The notes under the pieces: model-generated | The model's database searches: none | Seen by the model: the letters and a program-made list of their open reading frames with translations, nothing else | What the model was told of the DNA's origin: nothing | Part shown: positions 7,949 through 15,582 of the stretch, in pieces | How the letters are laid out: each line of letters opens with the position of its first letter | Numbering within the stretch: the first letter of the stretch is position 1 | Assembly: GCA_002719425.1 (NCBI GenBank) | Contig: PBHA01000011.1 | Location: forward strand, 50,722-76,857 | From: Chloroflexota bacterium | GTDB lineage: Bacteria > Chloroflexota > Dehalococcoidia > UBA1151 > TMED-70 | Length of the DNA: 26,136 nucleotides | Direction: 5' to 3' | Translations under genes and position numbers: made by a program

Positions 7949-8347
7949 ATGGAACAATCGTATTTACAAGAATATAGTTTGTTGTTAATTTTTGTCGTGT
8001 TATCAATTGTAGTACCAATTGGAATGTTAGCAGCAGCCAAATTTGGGTCTAAATTTGGAATTACTCCCATAAGATCTTCAAAAATCAAGAAATCTGCCTA
8101 TGAAGGTGGCCATCCTGCATTCAGTGAGAAGCCCTCATTATTTAGTTTCGGCTACTTTTACTACGCTTTGTTGTTTGTTGCATTCGATGTTGAAACTGTA
8201 CTTATTTTTCCTTGGGCTGTAAGTCACGGATTGATCACAAATGTTTGGGGAATAATCCCTTTTTTAGGGATAATGTTTTTCTTGGCAGTTTTGACTGTCT
8301 CATTTATATATGTTTGGCTTAAGGGGTGTTTAGAATGGATAAAATAG
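7949..8347 (+). CDS. nuoA: NADH-quinone oxidoreductase subunit A
   Basis: 132 residues with three transmembrane helices (about 10-30, 69-91, 98-122). NuoA is part of the membrane arm at the quinone-site junction and helps couple electron transfer to proton pumping. Conserved elements are the loop after helix 1 with YEGGHPAF (51-58) and helix 2 with the acidic FDVET (79-83). Most homologues have YECG or YESG in that loop; here the third position is Gly, so the Cys of mitochondrial ND3 is absent. No obvious ribosome binding site is visible before ATG 7949. The 3' end overlaps nuoB by 13 bases and carries the nuoB ribosome binding site. Confidence 0.93.
   Translation: MEQSYLQEYSLLLIFVVLSIVVPIGMLAAAKFGSKFGITPIRSSKIKKSAYEGGHPAFSEKPSLFSFGYFYYALLFVAFDVETVLIFPWAVSHGLITNVWGIIPFLGIMFFLAVLTVSFIYVWLKGCLEWIK
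8321..8326 (+). promoter_or_regulatory. Ribosome binding site deciding the nuoB start
   Basis: AAGGGG inside the end of nuoA lies eight bases before ATG 8335. A GTG at 8326 in the same frame overlaps this site and is therefore unlikely as the start. Confidence 0.6.
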
Positions 8348-8943
8348 AAAGAATTCCTTTAGATATTTCAACTAAGGATCTTGATAAAGAAGAAGGCGGA
8401 TTGATTAATTCAATGAAGTCGACTCATGTTTCACCTTTCCCAGAGCCTATTATCGATCAAGATGATATCGATAAAAACATTATAGTTTCTTCAGTTGATC
8501 AACTACTTAATTTCGCTAGAAAATCAAGTTTGTTTCCTCTTCAATTTGGGCTTGCTTGTTGTGCTTTTGAAATGATTGCATCTGCCATGAGTAGATTTGA
8601 TATATCTAGATTTGGAATGGAAGTATTTAGAGCTACTCCTAGGCAGGCTGATTTAATGATCGTTGCAGGAACTGTAACTTGGAAAATGGCAGTTCCACTA
8701 AGGAGACTTTATGATCAGATGGCAGAACCAAAATGGGTTATTTCGATGGGGGTATGTGCCACTTCAGGAGGGCCTTATTATGAAAGCTATTCAGTAGTAC
8801 CTGGTGTTAATCACATAGTGCCCGTGGATGTATATGTGCCTGGATGTCCTCCAAGACCAGATGCGTTACTTTATGGAATCATGCAATTACACGAAAAAAT
8901 AAAGAAATACAGCCTGACCGGTCAGAAAGCAGGAGATGTCTAA
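8335..8943 (+). CDS. nuoB: NADH-quinone oxidoreductase subunit B
   Basis: 202 residues from ATG 8335; a longer reading from GTG 8326 would overlap the ribosome binding site. NuoB carries the terminal [4Fe-4S] cluster N2, which reduces quinone at the junction of the peripheral and membrane arms. The four ligands are visible: adjacent cysteines in LACCAFEM (C75, C76), C141 in GVCATSGG and C171 in [10 protein letters not shown]. The N-terminal ~45 residues are polar and acidic and extend beyond the conserved core. The remainder of the sequence ([28 protein letters not shown]-like region) is typical. It is followed two bases later by nuoC. Confidence 0.96.
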   Translation: MDKIERIPLDISTKDLDKEEGGLINSMKSTHVSPFPEPIIDQDDIDKNIIVSSVDQLLNFARKSSLFPLQFGLACCAFEMIASAMSRFDISRFGMEVFRATPRQADLMIVAGTVTWKMAVPLRRLYDQMAEPKWVISMGVCATSGGPYYESYSVVPGVNHIVPVDVYVPGCPPRPDALLYGIMQLHEKIKKYSLTGQKAGDV

Positions 8944-8945
8944 GA

Positions 8946-9428
8946 ATGATTGAGTGGAATGGTAATAAATTAGCCGAAGAAATTTCTAATCATATTTCAA
9001 ATAGTGTAGAATCTTCCGATGACCAATCTGTTCATATTTCAACTAAAAAAATTTATGAAGTGTTAAAGTTTTTGAAAGAAACATCAGGTTTTTCGTTCGA
9101 CTTATTGTCATCTATAACGGCGGTTGATTATATTGACCATTTTGAGGTTGTTTATCAGTTAAAATCACTGATTACTTTGTCTAAAGCTACCTTAAAAGTA
9201 AAACTAGGTTTTGGAAGGGAAGAACAACCTGAAATAGAGAGTGTTTATAGTCTTTGGAAAGGAGCTGATTTTCAAGAAAGGGAAGTTTTTGATCTAATGG
9301 GAATACATTTTACAAATCATCCAAATCTTAAAAGAATCCTTCTTTGGGACGGGTTTCCTGGGCATCCATTAAGAAAGGATTTTGTTACAAATTCTCAATC
9401 AATTGTAAATGATGGAGAGAGTATATAA
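8946..9428 (+). CDS. nuoC: NADH-quinone oxidoreductase subunit C
   Basis: 160 residues from ATG 8946, with AGGAG (8931-8935) ten bases upstream. An open frame extends back into nuoB, but that part has no NuoC similarity and was not included. NuoC is a peripheral-arm scaffold subunit without cofactors that packs against NuoD. The family signature is clear: FQEREVFDLMGIHFTNHPN (about residues 110-128) followed by LKRILLWDGFPGHPLRKDF. NuoC and NuoD are separate here, not fused as in Escherichia coli. The stop overlaps the nuoD start as TAATG. Confidence 0.95.
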   Translation: MIEWNGNKLAEEISNHISNSVESSDDQSVHISTKKIYEVLKFLKETSGFSFDLLSSITAVDYIDHFEVVYQLKSLITLSKATLKVKLGFGREEQPEIESVYSLWKGADFQEREVFDLMGIHFTNHPNLKRILLWDGFPGHPLRKDFVTNSQSIVNDGESI

Positions 9429-10540
9429 TGTCTATCAAAAGTGAACCTATAACAATCAATCTAGGCCCTCAACATCCCTCTACGCATGGTGTTTTTAGAA
9501 TGAGAGTAACTTTTGATGGAGAAACTATTATTGATGTTGAGCCTATTTTTGGCTACCTTCACAGAGGAACAGAAAAATTAGCTGAAGAGAGAACCTATAC
9601 TCAGGTGGTCACATTAACTGACAGAATGGATTATGTTTCTTCGATGTTAAATAACCAGGGATATATTCTTGCTTTAGAAAAACTTTCTAATATTACTCCT
9701 GAACCTAGAGGGGTTTGGCTACGAATGATAGCATCTGAGCTACAAAGAATAGCTAGTCATCTAGTCGCAGTTGGCTTTTTGATTCAAGATCTTGGTGCTT
9801 GGGGTACTCCACTAACATATGCTATGCGAGAAAGAGAAAAAATATTACAAATGTTTGAAATGTTATGTGGTGCAAGAATTACAAACTCATACTTAAGACC
9901 AGGTGGTGTTTTCATGGATGCTCCTGAACAATTTTGGATAGCATTAAAGGATTTTATAGATGACTTTCCTTCTAAAGTTGATGAATTAGAAAGACTCTTG
10001 ACTTCTAATGAAATTATTTTTTCAAGAACAAAAGACATTGCAGTTCTTACTTCTGAACAAGCAATAAATGCATCAATTACTGGACCTATTTTAAGATCGA
10101 CGGGTGTATCTTGGGATCTGAGAAAAGATGATACATATGATTTTTATGATCAAGTGAATTTTCATGTTCCAACTCACTCAGCTGGTGATAACTATTCTAG
10201 ATATTTGCTTAGAGTGCAAGAAATGAGGGAGAGCTTAAAAATAGTTAAGCAATGTGTCGAAAAGATTGAACCTGGACCTGTTAGACCGCATCATGATCAG
10301 GTGCCTTTTCTTGTAAGACCTCCAAAAGGGGATTGTTATGTGGCAATCGAAGGTTCTAAGGGAGAATTAGGTTTTTACCTTGTTTCAGATGGATCTATAT
10401 CTCCATACAGGTGGCATGTTAGATCCTCATCACTTATAAACCTCACTCTTTTAAGAGATATGTTAATCGGAACTTTATTTGGGGATTTATTTGTAACTTT
10501 TGGTGGTATTGACATTAATATGGGGGAGGTTGATAGATAG
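9428..10540 (+). CDS. nuoD: NADH-quinone oxidoreductase subunit D
   Basis: 370 residues. NuoD is the hydrogenase-derived large subunit that forms the quinone pocket with NuoB. LGPQHPSTHG (12-21) carries H20, and TDRMDYVSSM (64-73) carries Y69. These are the histidine and tyrosine that contact the quinone headgroup in structurally studied complexes, and the 49-residue spacing agrees with the bovine homologue. YLHRGTEKLAEERTY (43-57) and the C-terminal GGIDINMGEVDR are also conserved. The length is a little short of the usual ~400 because of a short N-terminus. GGAG precedes the start. The stop overlaps the GTG start of nuoH (TAGTG). Confidence 0.96.
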   Translation: MSIKSEPITINLGPQHPSTHGVFRMRVTFDGETIIDVEPIFGYLHRGTEKLAEERTYTQVVTLTDRMDYVSSMLNNQGYILALEKLSNITPEPRGVWLRMIASELQRIASHLVAVGFLIQDLGAWGTPLTYAMREREKILQMFEMLCGARITNSYLRPGGVFMDAPEQFWIALKDFIDDFPSKVDELERLLTSNEIIFSRTKDIAVLTSEQAINASITGPILRSTGVSWDLRKDDTYDFYDQVNFHVPTHSAGDNYSRYLLRVQEMRESLKIVKQCVEKIEPGPVRPHHDQVPFLVRPPKGDCYVAIEGSKGELGFYLVSDGSISPYRWHVRSSSLINLTLLRDMLIGTLFGDLFVTFGGIDINMGEVDR

Positions 10541-11739
10541 TGTTTGAATTTATATATAATATTCTTGATTCAATCGTTGATATTTTTATTAAAGATATTA
10601 TGTTTGAAAATTATATACTTACAGCTATTACTGGCATTATCATAGCTTTTGCTGTTATAAATGGTGTACTTGGAGGTGTCATAGCTCTCATATGGGGAGA
10701 AAGAAGACTTCTTGGTAGATTTCAACAAAGAACTGGTCCAAACAGATGGGGACCACAAGGGTTACTTACACCTGTTGCTGATGCCTTAAAGGTAATGTTC
10801 AAGGAAGATATTGTTCCTGAAGAAGCTGATCACTATATATTTAATCTTGCCCCTCTTTTGCTAGTAATACCAGTTTTTATAATTTTCTCTGTTATACCTT
10901 TTGGAATTAGCTTGTATGCTGTTGATATAAACGTAAGTGTTTTATTCATTTTAGCTATAACTTCAATTAGTGGCCTTTCTATAATTTGTGCAGCATGGGC
11001 TTCTGCAAATAGAATAGCTATCTTTTCTGCCTTGAGATCAGTTGCCATGTTGATTTCATACGAAATACCCGTTGGACTATCTTTGGTTGGAATCCTGCTA
11101 ATTACTGAATCAATGTCGGTTATGGATATAGTATTGTATCAAAGTATACCTTTCATCTTAATCCAGCCTGTTGCTGCAATAGTATTCTTCTTAGGATCAC
11201 TGGCTGAAATAAACAGAACTCCTTTTGATTTAACCGAAGCTGAATCTGAACTGGCAGCTGGATACCAAAATGATTATTCTGGAATGAAATGGGGATTATT
11301 TTATTTAGGTGAATTTGCTGCAGCTATAGCTGCAGCTACAGTTTTTTCCACATTATTTTTAGGAGGGCCTAATGGACCAATTTTACCTGGTCTATTTTGG
11401 CTTACAATCAAGGTAGTAGCTGTTTTATTTTTCATAATTTGGATTAGAGCTTCTTGGCCTAGATTTAGAATAGATCAAGTACTAAATTTAGCTTGGAAAG
11501 GATTGTTTGAATTAACTTTGATAAATATTATTGTTACATCTATTGCAGTAATAATTTGGACTGATTTAGATTCAAATAGATTATTGTTTATTGGTTTAGC
11601 GAACTGGATTTTTGCATTTCCATTTGTTTTATTAATATTCAAACTGCTAAAAACAAAAAAATATGAATCTGACACAAAGTTATCATCAAATTATCCTGTT
11701 GGTTCGGACACTCCTAAATTTAAAAAGGAGATAAATTAA
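10540..11739 (+). CDS. nuoH: NADH-quinone oxidoreductase subunit H
   Basis: 399 residues from a GTG start overlapping the nuoD stop, with GGAGG (10525-10529) ten bases upstream. It has about eight predicted transmembrane helices and sits beneath the quinone chamber, linking it to the proton-pumping arm. Conserved cytoplasmic-side loops are visible: RRLLGRFQQRTGPNRWGPQG (55-74), VMFKEDIVPEEAD (85-97) and LAEINRTPFDLTEAESELA (about 221-239), which holds the acidic residues important for coupling. The C-terminal ~35 residues after the last helix are polar. Nine bases separate the nuoI ribosome binding site, which lies in the end of this gene, from the nuoI ATG. Confidence 0.95.
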   Translation: MFEFIYNILDSIVDIFIKDIMFENYILTAITGIIIAFAVINGVLGGVIALIWGERRLLGRFQQRTGPNRWGPQGLLTPVADALKVMFKEDIVPEEADHYIFNLAPLLLVIPVFIIFSVIPFGISLYAVDINVSVLFILAITSISGLSIICAAWASANRIAIFSALRSVAMLISYEIPVGLSLVGILLITESMSVMDIVLYQSIPFILIQPVAAIVFFLGSLAEINRTPFDLTEAESELAAGYQNDYSGMKWGLFYLGEFAAAIAAATVFSTLFLGGPNGPILPGLFWLTIKVVAVLFFIIWIRASWPRFRIDQVLNLAWKGLFELTLINIIVTSIAVIIWTDLDSNRLLFIGLANWIFAFPFVLLIFKLLKTKKYESDTKLSSNYPVGSDTPKFKKEIN

Positions 11740-12417
11740 ATGATAGGATTCGGACTAATAAAAGGACTGTCAGTAACCCTAAGAAATCTATTTGGTCCAG
11801 TTTTTACAATCCAATATCCCGATAAAAGAGTTGGTGTATTTGGTTTGGCTAAAAGTAAAAAAATATCAGTTTTAAATTTACTTAAATTACATCCTAAAGA
11901 ATTTCTGTATGCTCTAGTTGGAATGGCTAAAGTTGAAGTAAAAATAGATCAATTTCCTCGGTTTAGAGGAAATGAATTCGTTTGGTATGATGATCGATGT
12001 ACTGCCTGTGCTTCATGTGCCAAATATTGTCCTTTGGGAATAATTGAAATTGTTACGCATGCTAGCGGGGAAAATTTGCAAGCTGGAGAAAATTATGCAA
12101 TAGATAAATTTGATATTGATACTGGAAGATGTATGTTTTGTGGATTATGTGTAGAGGCTTGCCCATATGATGCTTTGCATATGGGAACAGATTTTGAAAG
12201 AGGAAATTATCATAGATCTAAATTAGTTCTTGATAAAGAAACTCTAATTTCTCAGGATAAAAATCCAAGTAGTTGGTTCCGTCCTCAATTTGAAGAAAAA
12301 GAATATAATCCATGGGACTCTGATCTAGAAGATTATCGAGATGCTGGTAGGCATGAAAAACCAAGTTACGAAAAAATCAAACAGAATTGGGTAAATAAGA
12401 GGAAGTTTAATGGATAA
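11740..12417 (+). CDS. nuoI: NADH-quinone oxidoreductase subunit I, two [4Fe-4S] clusters
   Basis: 225 residues starting directly after the nuoH stop, with AAGGAG (11725-11730) nine bases upstream. NuoI is a ferredoxin-like subunit with clusters N6a and N6b that carry electrons toward NuoB. Two ligand sets are present: C87, C90, C93, C97 (CTACASCAKYCP) and C131, C134, C137, C141 (CMFCGLCVEACP). The N-terminal helix region that docks on NuoH is present (RNLFGPVFTIQYPDKR). About 80 residues follow the second cluster, a longer tail than in the ~180-residue family norm, rich in Trp, Tyr and charged residues. The gene overlaps nuoJ by 8 bases. Confidence 0.96.
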   Translation: MIGFGLIKGLSVTLRNLFGPVFTIQYPDKRVGVFGLAKSKKISVLNLLKLHPKEFLYALVGMAKVEVKIDQFPRFRGNEFVWYDDRCTACASCAKYCPLGIIEIVTHASGENLQAGENYAIDKFDIDTGRCMFCGLCVEACPYDALHMGTDFERGNYHRSKLVLDKETLISQDKNPSSWFRPQFEEKEYNPWDSDLEDYRDAGRHEKPSYEKIKQNWVNKRKFNG

Positions 12418-13063
12418 TTTACTTAATATTTTTCTAATTTTGGTTTCTATAATTGGAATAGCAAGTGCAAGTTATGTTGTTGCCCAAACAAACGTGTTTC
12501 GTGCAGCTTTAGCATTGGCTTTATCTTTTATGACAGTTGCAGTAGTATTTTTTGCTATAAATGCAGAATTTCTTGGAGCTGTACAAATTTTAGTATATAT
12601 AGGGGCTGTTTCTGTTTTAATGGCTTTCTCAGTCCTACTAGTAAAAGATCTTCAAACAGCATCTAGTTCTACGGTGGGAACAAGATTTATACTTTCATCT
12701 ATATCTTCTCTACTGATTTTTATTGTACTTGTCCTTGTAATATTAGGAACAGATTGGAATAAAACAAATCAAATCCAAAATGAAGAGTTCAGACAAGCTT
12801 TATTTGAAAAATATATCATTGATGAAGAAAATAAATTGATCATTACTTCTAATTTAGATAAAGCTAATAATCTTTCAAACTCAGATTTACGAGAAGGTTT
12901 ATTTAACAATTCTATTATTCCAATTGGATCTTTACTATCGACAAAATATTTTATTTCTTTGCAACTCATAGGATTAATAATTGTTGCATGTGTTATTGGT
13001 TCCATAGCCATAACCAAAAACACTATTGAAAATGAAGAGGAAGGAGACAAAGAAACCATATGA
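12410..13063 (+). CDS. nuoJ: NADH-quinone oxidoreductase subunit J
   Basis: 217 residues, five transmembrane helices: four within about 1-115 and the last near 183-203. NuoJ is a membrane-arm subunit next to NuoH, NuoA and NuoK. The typical helix-3 region with the pi-bulge is seen in AEFLGAVQILVYIGAVSVLMAF (about 52-73). A polar loop of roughly 60 residues (about 120-180), rich in Asn, Lys and Glu, separates the last helix. It overlaps nuoI at the start and nuoK at the end (ATGA). An AGAGGAAG precedes the ATG inside nuoI. Confidence 0.93.
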   Translation: MDNLLNIFLILVSIIGIASASYVVAQTNVFRAALALALSFMTVAVVFFAINAEFLGAVQILVYIGAVSVLMAFSVLLVKDLQTASSSTVGTRFILSSISSLLIFIVLVLVILGTDWNKTNQIQNEEFRQALFEKYIIDEENKLIITSNLDKANNLSNSDLREGLFNNSIIPIGSLLSTKYFISLQLIGLIIVACVIGSIAITKNTIENEEEGDKETI

Positions 13064-13404
13064 CCTTAGAGATTATATTGATTTTTTCAGCCGCATTATT
13101 TTCTATAGGAATTTTTGGATTACTTACTAGAAAAAATATAGTTATAACATTAATGTCATTAGAACTGGTTTTCAACTCAGTAGTACTGTCTATTGTTGGA
13201 TTTAATAGGTTTACTATGAATTTTTTACCTAGTAACGAGATTGCTGTTGATTCATTTTTTGCTATTTTATCTGGTAATATTATGGGTATTTTTATTATTT
13301 GTGTAGCTGCAGGTGAAACGGCTCTTGCTTTGGCAATGGTTTTAGCTCTTGGAAAATTCAAGTCGACAGTGGAATTAAGTGATTTGTCAGAAATGAAGAA
13401 TTAA
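13060..13404 (+). CDS. nuoK: NADH-quinone oxidoreductase subunit K
   Basis: 114 residues with three transmembrane helices. The two membrane-embedded glutamates of the family are present: E35 in LMSLELVFNS (helix 2) and E86 in AAGETALALAMVLAL (helix 3). These form part of the hydrophilic axis of the pump, matching E36 and E72 of Escherichia coli. The loop between helices 2 and 3 (NRFTMNFLPSNEIAVDSFF) is about 14 residues longer than in the 100-residue E. coli protein. Translation starts within the nuoJ stop (ATGA); AAGGAG lies 13 bases upstream, further than ideal. Confidence 0.94.
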   Translation: MTLEIILIFSAALFSIGIFGLLTRKNIVITLMSLELVFNSVVLSIVGFNRFTMNFLPSNEIAVDSFFAILSGNIMGIFIICVAAGETALALAMVLALGKFKSTVELSDLSEMKN

Positions 13405-13408
13405 AAAT

Positions 13409-13603
13409 ATGTGGATTGATTATAAAAAAGTTAATAACCTAACTATTGCTGAAGCATATAAAGATTTGCTTGAAGCAGAAGGTTTACCAACACGTATCAT
13501 TCCAGAAAAAGGTTTGCTTGAATGGTCAGAATTGTCTGCTTTTAGAATTCTTGTGCCAAAAGGTCGAGAGCACGTAGCTGATGAAATTATAAGGAAGGTC
13601 TAG
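13409..13603 (+). CDS. Small conserved-looking protein between nuoK and nuoL (DUF2007-like?)
   Basis: 64 residues, four bases after nuoK and thirteen before nuoL. It is soluble, with a predicted helix-strand pattern: a helix rich in Ala and Glu (LTIAEAYKDLLEAEG, 11-25), a strand (PTRIIPEKG), then FRILVPKGREHVADEIIRKV. This resembles the small alpha-beta DUF2007 or putative signal-transducing proteins that pair a helix with the motif L-x-x-x-G-I/L-P and end in a V-P-x-x-x-x-x-A-x-x-x-L segment. That resemblance is by eye and unconfirmed. It does not match any complex I subunit I know. Position inside the nuo run, close spacing and the ribosome-site-bearing end (it precedes nuoL's GAGGGAAG) support a real translated gene. 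It may be an assembly or regulatory factor, but no function is assigned. Confidence 0.7.
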   Translation: MWIDYKKVNNLTIAEAYKDLLEAEGLPTRIIPEKGLLEWSELSAFRILVPKGREHVADEIIRKV

Positions 13604-13616
13604 AGGGAAGCTTTTT

Positions 13617-15578
13617 TTGATCGAGACGCTAACATTATTAATTTTACTTATCCCATTTGTAGTTTTTCTATTTCACTCACTTTTATTGCTAACTGTAGGT
13701 CCAGATAAAAAAGAAGTAGCTGGTTATATTAATTCATTATTCATAGGACTATGTTTTTTCTTATCGATCATAGTAATTTTTAATGTTGATAATTTTTCTT
13801 CAACAATTTCTTTTACATGGATTAGTATAAGCAATACTGATCTGAATTTTTCACTGATGGTAGATCCTCTAACAGCAATTATGCTTGTTGTTGTCTCAGG
13901 AATATCATTTCTTGTTCAGATTTATTCAATAGGTTATATGCATGGTGACAAGAGTTTCTCAAAATATTTTGCTTATATGGCTCTTTTCACAGGATCAATG
14001 CTCGGTTTAGTTATTTCAAGAAATATATTACAGCTATTCATTTTTTGGGAACTAGTAGGAGTTTCTTCATATTTACTTATTGGCTTCTGGCATGAACGAA
14101 GCTCTGCAGCAGCTGCTGCAAAAAAAGCCTTTATTATGACTAGGCTTGGAGATTTTGGTTTTTTGTTCTCAATAATATATTTGTTCAATTTAGATTCAAC
14201 TCTTTTAGAAATTCCTAAATTATATGAGGCTATCCTAAATGAAGAAATAACAAGTAGAGTTGCAACAATATTGGCAGCAGGTTTTCTTATAGGAGGTATA
14301 GGTAAATCAGCACAATTCCCTCTACATAATTGGCTTCCTGATGCTATGGAAGGACCCACTTCTGTTTCTGCACTTATTCATTCAGCAACTATGGTTACTG
14401 CAGGGGTTTTTCTTATTGCTCGATTGTTTCCATTATTTCAAATTTCAGAATTAATGCCCTTAATTGCAATAATTGGTTCTTTGACAGCTTTTATTTCTGC
14501 CACGATGGCTCTAGCAACTACAGATATCAAGAGAGTTCTTGCTTACTCAACTATTTCTCAACTTGGATATATGTTTATGGCATTAGGTCTAGGTGCATAT
14601 ACTGCTGCAATTTTTCACCTTTTTACTCATGCTTTTTTTAAAGCAGGATTATTCTTAAGTTCAGGTTCAGTTCATCATGCAGCAGGAACATTTAATATGA
14701 AATATATGGGTGGTCTCAAGGACAATATGAAGTTTACTTATTACAGTATGTTGATTTGTTCATTATCCTTAGCAGGTCTCTTTCCTTTGTCAGGATTTTG
14801 GTCTAAAGATGAAATCATTTTATCCGCATATTCATATGGAGGGTTTCTTGGAAATATTTGCTTAATTGTTGGTCTTTTAGTTGCCTTTCTTACAGCATTT
14901 TATATGTTCAGAGCAGTAACCTTAACATTCATGGGAGATTTTAGAGGAGGCGGAGATAAAGAATCTGAAGATTTGAAAAATAATAATCAACCTGTTCCTC
15001 CAACTGTAGAACATGTTCATCTGGGTGAATCTCCAAAAAATATGGTTTATCCAATTGTGGTGTTATCGTTTTTTGCAATATTTATTGGGTACCTAGTTAA
15101 TCCTGTTTTTTCAAATATTATTTTCATAGACAAGCATCTTTTTGGAGTTTTCCTTGAGAAAAGTTTAGAAATTTTCCATTTCCATGCTCATCATGCATTT
15201 AATTTTTCTATTGCACTTGTTTCTTCTTTTGTAGGTATATTAGGAATACTTTTTGGTATAAACACATATAAAAATAAAATTGAGATAACAAAAAATAAAT
15301 TTTTCTTATCTGTAAATAATTTTTTAGATAAGAAATATTTTATGGATCATTTATATGAAAAAATTATAGTAGAAAATATTTTTTATGAGATAATTTGTTG
15401 GGGAAGTGAATGGATAGATAAAAATATTTTTGATGGAATTAATATCAATCTCTCAAAGCTTACTAGTCGATTAAGCTTAAGATCTCTTGGATTACAAGAT
15501 GGTCAAATACACACATATGGTTTAGCAATGATTATGTTTGCAAGCGTTGCTATATTCATAATGGTAATTATAGGATAG
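13617..15578 (+). CDS. nuoL: NADH-quinone oxidoreductase subunit L
   Basis: 653 residues, antiporter-like distal subunit of the proton-pumping arm. The start is TTG at 13617, with GAGGGAAG six to seven bases upstream; the next Met is too far into the conserved part. Key residues fit the family: E145 in FWELVGVSSYLLIGFW and K230 in GIGKSAQFPLHNWLPDAMEGPTS, corresponding to E144 and K229 of Escherichia coli NuoL. HAFFKAGLFLSSGSVHHAAG and PLSGFWSKDEI follow. The C-terminal portion contains a cytoplasmic loop and a His-rich stretch FHFHAHHAF (about residues 520-528). The long lateral helix region and a final transmembrane helix (AMIMFASVAIFIMVIIG) are present. Confidence 0.96.
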   Translation: MIETLTLLILLIPFVVFLFHSLLLLTVGPDKKEVAGYINSLFIGLCFFLSIIVIFNVDNFSSTISFTWISISNTDLNFSLMVDPLTAIMLVVVSGISFLVQIYSIGYMHGDKSFSKYFAYMALFTGSMLGLVISRNILQLFIFWELVGVSSYLLIGFWHERSSAAAAAKKAFIMTRLGDFGFLFSIIYLFNLDSTLLEIPKLYEAILNEEITSRVATILAAGFLIGGIGKSAQFPLHNWLPDAMEGPTSVSALIHSATMVTAGVFLIARLFPLFQISELMPLIAIIGSLTAFISATMALATTDIKRVLAYSTISQLGYMFMALGLGAYTAAIFHLFTHAFFKAGLFLSSGSVHHAAGTFNMKYMGGLKDNMKFTYYSMLICSLSLAGLFPLSGFWSKDEIILSAYSYGGFLGNICLIVGLLVAFLTAFYMFRAVTLTFMGDFRGGGDKESEDLKNNNQPVPPTVEHVHLGESPKNMVYPIVVLSFFAIFIGYLVNPVFSNIIFIDKHLFGVFLEKSLEIFHFHAHHAFNFSIALVSSFVGILGILFGINTYKNKIEITKNKFFLSVNNFLDKKYFMDHLYEKIIVENIFYEIICWGSEWIDKNIFDGININLSKLTSRLSLRSLGLQDGQIHTYGLAMIMFASVAIFIMVIIG

Positions 15579-15582
15579 AGAG

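Noticed and set aside
8844..8945. Upstream extension of nuoC into nuoB
   Set aside because: The extra 34 residues are an out-of-frame reading of the conserved nuoB end, with no NuoC similarity; ATG 8946 with AGGAG upstream is better.
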